Assembly (NCBI GenBank): GCA_031264975.1
Contig: JAISDH010000443.1
Span: 1 to 7,412 of the forward strand
Direction of reading: 5' to 3'
Length of the DNA: 7,412 nt
Source of the DNA: Bacteroidales bacterium
Lineage (GTDB): Bacteria; Bacteroidota; Bacteroidia; Bacteroidales; WCHB1-69
The notes below the pieces were generated by a model. The model saw nothing but the letters and a program-made list of their open reading frames with translations, was not told the DNA's origin and did no database searches. A program made the translations under genes and the position numbers. Below, piece after piece: positions 1 to 4,681 of the stretch. The first letter of the stretch is position 1, and each line of letters opens with the position of its first letter.

Positions 1-27
1 ATAGCTTAGGGACTATACTAATCAGAG

Positions 28-138
28 GCTTATATTTTATTATTTATTACTTGCTGTCTGTACTTATTTACTATTATCTGTTGCTTGCATTTTACATCCT
101 GCTCTTTGTATTTTGTACCTCATATTTTGTAAATTATA
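28..138. repeat. Degenerate heptanucleotide tandem array (about 16 units)
   Basis: Read in steps of seven from position 28, the sequence repeatedly fits the pattern N-Y-Y-Y-R-Y-W. Units include GCTTATA (28), TTTTATT (35), ATTTATT (42), ACTTGCT (49), GTCTGTA (56), then after a one-base slip ACTTATT (62), TACTATT (69), ATCTGTT (76), GCTTGCA (83), TTTTACA (90), TCCTGCT (97), CTTTGTA (104), TTTTGTA (111), CCTCATA (118), TTTTGTA (125) and a weaker AATTATA (132). Differences between units are mostly transitions, so the purine/pyrimidine pattern is kept while the bases drift. The pattern stops at about 139. Function is unknown. Short heptanucleotide tandem arrays are known from some other bacteria, such as cyanobacteria, but I cannot link this one to a named family. 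Confidence 0.6.
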
Positions 139-238
139 AACGGAAAAACTTTTAAAGAAGTCAATTATAGATTAAATATTTTTAAATTTTTTTGAAACCA
201 GATAGTTAGTTACAATAAATATTAGTAGAAAAAAAAGG

Positions 239-316
239 ATGAAGAAAATACTGCTAAAAGGTATATATAGATATTTTTATGTATATAAAGGTAGTATTCT
301 TTTTATTATAGTATGA
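239..316 (+). other. Possible 25-codon hydrophobic microprotein frame (doubtful)
   Basis: An ATG at 239, preceded by a run of A and AGG, opens a 25-codon frame starting MKKILLKG and ending in a hydrophobic stretch (GSILFIIV). The pattern of basic N-terminus, aromatic middle and hydrophobic end would suit a small membrane peptide or the start of a decayed secreted or membrane protein. Its TGA stop (314-316) overlaps an ATG at 313 that opens a 17-codon frame. No TAnnTTTG promoter box is seen just upstream. In DNA this AT-rich such short frames are expected by chance, so I do not call it a gene. Confidence 0.12.
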
Positions 317-404
317 TAAATAAATTCAGGATATCGAACTTATCTGTCATATTATATTTCATTTAGAGTATTTTATGGAAATCGTATTGTAAAAAAATAC
401 CGTC

Positions 405-439
405 TCGGAAACAATTTAGCTAAAGCAAATTGTTCTTGA
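405..439. other. Imperfect stem-loop in the intergenic region
   Basis: AACAATTT (410-417) pairs with AAATTGTT (427-434). The stem continues inward with GC/GC after one bulged A at 418, leaving a TAAA loop (421-424). Outward, past one mismatch, two G-T pairs and two Watson-Crick pairs extend it to 405/439. There is no clean T-tract after either arm, so it is not a clear terminator. It may be a weak structure in a transcript from either side, or chance in AT-rich DNA. Confidence 0.25.
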
Positions 440-578
440 TAAACATTTTAAAATGCCTTCTGCATTATCATACACTCATTTTATACTTATCTACTTAATT
501 TCTATCCATAAAATCATCATTATTTTGTCCTGAACAAAAAAAATAACGCAGTTCATCAAAACTGATTTGAATTTTTTA

Positions 579-586
579 TATCTTTG
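579..586 (+). promoter_or_regulatory. Bacteroidota-type -7 promoter box for the gene at 615
   Basis: TATCTTTG is an exact match to the Bacteroidota -7 consensus TAnnTTTG and is followed by CAC. Transcription would start near 591-594, leaving a leader of about 20-25 nt before the ATG at 615. I see no good TTTG box at the usual -33 distance. The position also argues against the in-frame TTG at 567 as the start codon, because that codon lies upstream of the expected transcript start. Confidence 0.7.
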
Positions 587-614
587 CACGTCTATCGAAT
601 TATACAATATAGCT

Positions 615-2069
615 ATGTTAAACCTTGTTTCTAAAATTAAACTCGAAGAGAATAAATATTTAATACTTGGTCATTTGACCTTTTTTGTTTTGTTCATTTT
701 TGCTCTTGTATTTGTAAATGAACGTATACTTTTTTTGGATTCCGGTGCGCAGGTTTTTGAGCTCATTCGGGATGAAGGTTTTGAAATTTATGCAGAACGT
801 TATAGCATGTATCTTTTTCAACTATTTCCTGTTTTAGCGATTAAATTACATTTACCTTTATTTGTTGTTATCTGTGCTTATTCTTTATCCGTTCCCATAA
901 TCGGGTATATATTATGGCTAATCACTGTATACTGTTTAAAGAATCAAAGAATTGGAATACTGATATTGTTTATTGTACTTGGAATCAGGCATACTTTCTA
1001 CCATGCTATTTCCGAAACTTTTCAACTCATGTTTTTTGCCTTTTTTTTATACGCATGGCTTTTTCAGGCAACCGATAAATCATCCGTTTGGTTTAAGATA
1101 CTATACTATTTTGTTGCCTGTTTCTTTATTACCTTATGCGTGTTTATTCATCCGGTTGCGGCATTTTTTATTGTTTTCGTTTTGGGAATGTATGTTTTGG
1201 ATAAACAAAAAACTATTTTAGAAAAAGTCATTGTCTCAATTATGTCTTTGGGATTGGTCTTGACAAAAATCCTGCTAACAGAATCAGGTTCTTACGACAC
1301 TCGGTTTATATTAAGCGCCCATGAATTTCTTGAAAGACTTTCAAATATTTTTGTATTAAGTTCCACTCGTGGTTTTGCTGAAAGTTTAGTGGATTTCTAT
1401 TGGATACCATTGGCAATGTTCATTGTTTCCTTGAGCTTTTATTTGAAGAAGAAAAAATATTGGTATTTCTCTTTCCTCTTGTGCTTTGTCCTTTCATTCT
1501 GGTTGATTTCGGTTATTCTTTACGCGAATGATAATGGGGTAATTGCAAGAGAACGAACATTTTTACCTCTGTTCTTTTTCTGTGGAATTCCTTTTATGAT
1601 AGAAATCTTTCCTTTGTTTTCATCCAAGTGGAATAAAATATTTTTAACAGGATTAGCTGTTTTTATCGTAATCGGTTTTACAAAAGTAGGGATTGCTAGT
1701 CTTTCTTATACAAAACGTCTGGAAAAAATAGGAGAAATAAGCGCACTTGCAAATCAGGAGGGGAAGAAAAAACTTTTGATAACAAGAGAAACTTCAGAAC
1801 AAATTTTTTCCAGTGAAAGTTGGGGGTTAGGTTTTGAATCAATTATGTATTCATCCCTAAAAGGGATTGATTCAGCAGTTAATATGTTTATCGTTGACGA
1901 AATTGACTACACTACACCGGAATATAAAAATACTGAAACCTATCTTGCCGTACCTTGGTGGGTACATTGGGATATTGATAAATTGAATCCGCATTATTTT
2001 AAATTACCCAAACAACCATGTTCCGAACTCGTTATAGAAAACGGAAAAATGGTTATTAAAGATTTATAG
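615..2069 (+). CDS. Polytopic membrane protein, probable GT-C-type glycosyltransferase
   Basis: This encodes a 484-residue integral membrane protein with about ten or more hydrophobic helices over residues 15-365, then a soluble C-terminal part of about 120 residues. After the first helix comes a loop with an acidic residue (LFLDSGAQ, Asp42), the place where GT-C glycosyltransferases usually keep a catalytic acidic residue. Other polar motifs between helices are RHTFYH (125-130) and RERTFLPL (312-319). The soluble end contains PWWVHWD near residues 447-453. I do not recognise a specific family; the GT-C call rests on topology, the first-loop Asp and the neighbouring glycosyltransferases. The start is ATG 615, because the promoter box at 579-586 makes an in-frame TTG at 567 unlikely. 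The stop lies 2 bp from the stop of the convergent GT2 gene, and no hairpin terminator is seen. An O-antigen-ligase or flippase-like protein is a less likely alternative. Confidence 0.6.
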   Translation: MLNLVSKIKLEENKYLILGHLTFFVLFIFALVFVNERILFLDSGAQVFELIRDEGFEIYAERYSMYLFQLFPVLAIKLHLPLFVVICAYSLSVPIIGYILWLITVYCLKNQRIGILILFIVLGIRHTFYHAISETFQLMFFAFFLYAWLFQATDKSSVWFKILYYFVACFFITLCVFIHPVAAFFIVFVLGMYVLDKQKTILEKVIVSIMSLGLVLTKILLTESGSYDTRFILSAHEFLERLSNIFVLSSTRGFAESLVDFYWIPLAMFIVSLSFYLKKKKYWYFSFLLCFVLSFWLISVILYANDNGVIARERTFLPLFFFCGIPFMIEIFPLFSSKWNKIFLTGLAVFIVIGFTKVGIASLSYTKRLEKIGEISALANQEGKKKLLITRETSEQIFSSESWGLGFESIMYSSLKGIDSAVNMFIVDEIDYTTPEYKNTETYLAVPWWVHWDIDKLNPHYFKLPKQPCSELVIENGKMVIKDL

Positions 2070-2071
2070 TA

Positions 2072-3058
2072 TTATTTTTTATTTTTAAGGTCAGTTTCAT
2101 TTTCGAGCGAAAAAGGATTATCGGCGCTAATGTCGTATTGAATAGCGGCAAGTAGCATCTGAAACCCTAATACCAATGATATGACGGAGAGCATAATGGT
2201 GCCTGTAGGCGTCGCTATTTGCAGTGTCGCGTAATGAAACCACTTTATAATGCCAAATATCAATCCGAAAAAGAACAAGGGTATGCCGAAAAAGAGATAC
2301 AAAGAACCAATATTGAAATCATAAATAAAATAACGAAGCCAAATACGCCTCAAAAAGGCTTTGAATAATTTAGGAGGAAAGGTAAACAGCGTTTTCCATA
2401 CGGATAAATTGGATTTTTCTGCTGCATAAATGGCAGGCATGGCAATATCCTTGATTTTTGCACCCGTATAATACAATTCTATCAAGAGCGAACTCTCAAA
2501 GAAAAATCGTTTCGACAAACGACTAAAGTCTATCCTTTTTAATGCGGAAGAATGAATGCAAAAGAAACCATTCGTCGGGTCGAAAATATGCCAATATCCG
2601 GAAGCCATTTTAATCAAAAATCCCATACCAATATTCCCGATTCTTCTGATAACAGGCATTTCCCGTAACATTTTTCGGTCAAAGAAACGATTCCCTTTCG
2701 CGAAGTTATATTGCTTTTCAAAGATGAAATACAACATATTGCTAAAGTAAGAAATATCCATTTGTCCGTCGCCGTCTATTTTGATAACGACTTCATTATT
2801 TTCTCGAAGCGCTTCCTCAAACCCAGTAATCATACTTCCGCCAACGCCACGGTTTTTCTCATGGTGTATCACTTTGATTTTAGGATTGCTTAGCGCCAAT
2901 TTGTCCAGAATATCGCCCGTCTTATCCGGAGAAGCGTCATCAACTAAAATAATTGAGGTTACATAATCCGGAATTTTATCCACGACTTTAGAAATGTGTT
3001 CTTCCACTTTATAGCAAGGGATAACAACTGCAATAGAATACTCTTTAAATGTTTTCAT
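2072..3058 (-). CDS. Family 2 glycosyltransferase, polyprenyl-phosphate sugar synthase-like
   Basis: This 328-residue enzyme has an N-terminal GT-A domain. VVIPCYK (11-17) forms the first strand and nucleotide-binding loop, VDDAS (39-43) binds the nucleotide sugar, NRGVGG follows near 69-74, and DGDGQ (95-99) supplies the metal-binding DxD. FDPTNG (159-164) matches the D-P-T-N-G motif of dolichyl- or undecaprenyl-phosphate sugar synthases (DPM1, ArnC and GtrB relatives). Two hydrophobic helices (about 251-272 and 285-308) anchor the C-terminus, as in membrane-bound GT2 enzymes of this class. The likely reaction is transfer of a hexose from a nucleotide sugar to a polyprenyl phosphate at the inner membrane; the sugar is not predictable. 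The start is ATG 3058, just before the conserved domain and 7 bp after the upstream stop. Alternative starts, ATG 3094 and GTG 3142, would overlap the upstream gene by 29 and 77 bp. It is probably cotranscribed with the GT-C gene at 3066-4436. Confidence 0.85.
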   Translation of the reverse strand: MKTFKEYSIAVVIPCYKVEEHISKVVDKIPDYVTSIILVDDASPDKTGDILDKLALSNPKIKVIHHEKNRGVGGSMITGFEEALRENNEVVIKIDGDGQMDISYFSNMLYFIFEKQYNFAKGNRFFDRKMLREMPVIRRIGNIGMGFLIKMASGYWHIFDPTNGFFCIHSSALKRIDFSRLSKRFFFESSLLIELYYTGAKIKDIAMPAIYAAEKSNLSVWKTLFTFPPKLFKAFLRRIWLRYFIYDFNIGSLYLFFGIPLFFFGLIFGIIKWFHYATLQIATPTGTIMLSVISLVLGFQMLLAAIQYDISADNPFSLENETDLKNKK

Positions 3059-3065
3059 CTTTTTA

Positions 3066-4436
3066 TTATCTTTTTCCTTGAGTTGCCGATTCATAATCGG
3101 GACTAAGCAGTAATGATTCAAAATTATCACTCGGTCGAACACGCCAGAATGAATTACAGTATGCTTGTTTTGTCATAGAATCCCAGTGTATTGCGCCATA
3201 ATAATATTGGATTGTATGAAATGTTGATTGTAGCGTAATTGCCAATATAAAAATGATTAATGGAAGTTTTATTATCCATTTTTGTTTTGCCGTCCATGCT
3301 AAAAAAGCAGCAAATGGAATGGCGAGTATGGCATAACTTTCAATGAATGGACGAATACCAAATCCTCCGCCGTACCACCAACACCACCATGAAGAAACGA
3401 TGTATAAATTGATAATCGAAAATAAAATAACAGAGTAAAAATATCTTTTATTTGTCTTCCAAAGCATACCGATTCCTATAATGGAAAAAAACATAACAGG
3501 AGTATAAATCAACCAACCTTTTCTAAAACTAAACAGTACATCAATAATTTTAGGGTCGTCGAAGAAAAAACGTTCCGTTCCGTATGAATAAAAAAAATAT
3601 TCGCCAGAAACAAACTTCCAATACAATAATTGTGGCATCCAAACAAGTAAAAAACAGAAAAACATTACGATTACTTGCGCATAGTTCTTCATAAATAACT
3701 GTAGACGAGTCCGTATATCTTTTAGATTCGTAATGTTATAAAGCAGAAACAGGATAATAACAAGTCCATTTGTCGGACGTATTAAAGTAATTAAGCCTGC
3801 TGTAAGTCCGAGAAAAATAGCAACGCTCCATTTTTGCTTTTCCTGCCATTTTTCTATCAGATATAAAAAGACACAGAATAAAGAAAAGCTATATCCATGA
3901 GACATTGGCGCTTCCACTGAAGCGTACCACAAAAGATTGGTAGCCAACCCTATGATTAGAAGAGTTAAAGTAACTATGTAATCCTTGTAATATCTTAACA
4001 GCATGGCTCGGAGAAAGAAAAAGCCTACGAAAAGATAAATAATACAACTGAAAATAAGTGCAAAAGCATAAGGCGTTGTAAACCCATCCGCTTTATATCC
4101 CAACTTTTCAGCGGAACAGTGGGCTATAAAGAAAAAAGGAGAATACATCATAGACATTCCCATAGATGTTTTGAATACAAGTCCCCCATTAGGAGCCTTT
4201 TCTGCCCAATACATTTCATTATTTTCTTTAGGATTGGAGCGGAATTGCAATTTCAAATCTTTTTCAATGAAAGTAGCCGGTAAATAGGCATAATAAGATA
4301 TAACATCCCATGCTATTACCGATTTCGGATTAAGGTATTTAGATGTATTAACTGCTTGCCATGAATAAACGACAACAATCAAAATGATAGCAATGACACT
4401 GTATAAACCTTTTGTTTTATTGATGATATGATTCAT
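3066..4436 (-). CDS. GT-C-like integral membrane glycosyltransferase (GT39/PMT-like)
   Basis: This encodes a 456-residue polytopic protein with roughly ten membrane helices. The first helix (about 11-28) is followed by a large external loop containing IAWDVISYYAYLPA (41-54). Its Asp44 sits where PMT, ArnT and other GT-C enzymes have the catalytic acidic residue. Further family-like features are a polar segment with EAPMSHG (175-181), RPTNG (220-224) and an aromatic motif WWCWWYGGGFGIRPF (350-364). GT-C enzymes transfer a sugar from a polyprenyl-phosphate carrier to an acceptor on the outer face of the inner membrane. The next gene, 7 bp downstream, encodes a GT2 enzyme of the kind that makes such carriers, which supports a donor-synthase/transferase pair. 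Acceptor and sugar are unknown. ATG 4436 is the only sensible start, preceded by an AT-rich leader. The promoter is at 4584-4591. The exact family is uncertain, but the membrane glycosyltransferase class is fairly secure. Confidence 0.72.
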   Translation of the reverse strand: MNHIINKTKGLYSVIAIILIVVVYSWQAVNTSKYLNPKSVIAWDVISYYAYLPATFIEKDLKLQFRSNPKENNEMYWAEKAPNGGLVFKTSMGMSMMYSPFFFIAHCSAEKLGYKADGFTTPYAFALIFSCIIYLFVGFFFLRAMLLRYYKDYIVTLTLLIIGLATNLLWYASVEAPMSHGYSFSLFCVFLYLIEKWQEKQKWSVAIFLGLTAGLITLIRPTNGLVIILFLLYNITNLKDIRTRLQLFMKNYAQVIVMFFCFLLVWMPQLLYWKFVSGEYFFYSYGTERFFFDDPKIIDVLFSFRKGWLIYTPVMFFSIIGIGMLWKTNKRYFYSVILFSIINLYIVSSWWCWWYGGGFGIRPFIESYAILAIPFAAFLAWTAKQKWIIKLPLIIFILAITLQSTFHTIQYYYGAIHWDSMTKQAYCNSFWRVRPSDNFESLLLSPDYESATQGKR

Positions 4437-4452
4437 TATTTTAGTTACATTT

Positions 4453-4524
4453 TTATATTCCCTGTTTCTTTGCGCAGAAATTGAACTTTATCAAACGACT
4501 GTTCATTATCAATTCTTTTTCCAT
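4453..4524 (-). other. Possible 23-codon upstream frame in the glycosyltransferase leader
   Basis: Within the predicted leader of the gene at 3066-4436, an ATG at 4524 opens a 23-codon frame beginning MEKELIMNSRL and ending with TAA at 4453-4455, 16 bp before the ATG of the main gene. It lies just after a 7-bp stem-loop (4527-4548). It has no recognisable run of a single amino acid that would mark an attenuator peptide. It could be a leader peptide or a chance frame. Confidence 0.15.
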
Positions 4525-4526
4525 AG

Positions 4527-4548
4527 GAAGAGATTATTTTCTCTCTTC
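4527..4548 (-). other. Leader stem-loop 2 of the glycosyltransferase operon
   Basis: GAAGAGA (4527-4533) and TCTCTTC (4542-4548) form a perfect 7-bp inverted repeat with an 8-base T-rich loop on the plus strand. In the minus-strand transcript it would be the second hairpin of the leader, immediately before the upstream frame starting at 4524. No U-tract follows, so it is not an obvious terminator. Confidence 0.35.
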
Positions 4549-4555
4549 GTCTTTC

Positions 4556-4579
4556 TCTGAAAAGTTTTTCCTTTTCAGA
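4556..4579 (-). other. 5'-end stem-loop or palindromic site at the operon start
   Basis: TCTGAAAAG (4556-4564) and CTTTTCAGA (4571-4579) are a perfect 9-bp inverted repeat with a 6-base loop. The repeat begins about 5 bases downstream of the -7 box at 4584-4591, so it covers the predicted transcription start. In RNA it would be a hairpin at or near the 5' end, which can stabilise a message. In DNA it could equally be an operator for a dimeric regulator. No T-tract follows, so termination is unlikely. Confidence 0.4.
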
Positions 4580-4583
4580 AGTG

Positions 4584-4591
4584 CAAAGGTA
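4584..4591 (-). promoter_or_regulatory. Bacteroidota-type -7 promoter box for the GT-C/GT2 operon
   Basis: On the minus strand this reads TACCTTTG followed by CAC, an exact match to TAnnTTTG with the same downstream bases as the box at 579-586. Transcription would start near 4577, giving a leader of about 140 nt before the ATG at 4436. No clear -33 TTTG is seen at the usual spacing. The box lies about 32 bp beyond the feoB terminator hairpin, so the glycosyltransferase pair is probably a unit separate from feoB. Confidence 0.7.
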
Positions 4592-4621
4592 ACATTTTTT
4601 AAAATATCATAGCCTTTTGGC

Positions 4622-4680
4622 AAAAAGATTATCGCGTTTTTCTTTCTGCTGAAAGCAGAAAGAAAAACGCGATAATCTTT
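4622..4680 (-). terminator. feoB terminator: perfect 27-bp hairpin
   Basis: Positions 4624-4650 and 4654-4680 are perfect reverse complements (27 bp) around a 3-base loop; equivalently, 26 bp around a TGAAA-type loop. The stem starts one base after the feoB stop codon. On the minus strand the descending arm ends in ATCTTT and runs on with TT, giving a short U-tract of five, partly inside the stem. Placement and polarity fit an intrinsic terminator for feoB. The stem is unusually long and has one purine-rich and one pyrimidine-rich arm segment. Confidence 0.8.
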
Positions 4681-4681
4681 C

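Larger units (their letters stand above)
1..566. other. AT-rich intergenic region without a convincing gene
   Basis: This stretch is strongly AT-rich, visibly more so than the genes to its right. No frame of useful length with a credible start runs through it on either strand. What can be seen is an array of degenerate 7-base units at 28-138, poly-A and poly-T runs around 181-237, a 25-codon frame at 239-316, a 17-codon frame starting inside its stop codon at 313, and a weak stem-loop at 405-439. Near matches to the TAnnTTTG promoter box (for example at 109-115 and 521-527) are one base short. It may be the 3' flank of a gene lying left of the window plus the upstream region of the gene at 615. 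Confidence 0.75.

Noticed and set aside
104..131. Promoter boxes within the heptamer array (TATTTTG-like)
   Set aside because: The sequences are one base short of TAnnTTTG and are explained by the repeated CTTTGTA/TTTTGTA units.
452..467. Small hairpin AATGC-CTTCT-GCATT as a terminator
   Set aside because: The stem is only five base pairs, with no T-tract and no gene ending nearby.
567..614. In-frame upstream TTG start adding 16 residues to the membrane protein at 615
   Set aside because: The consensus -7 box TATCTTTG at 579-586 lies inside this extension, so the TTG would be upstream of the transcript start. ATG 615 is also the more natural start.
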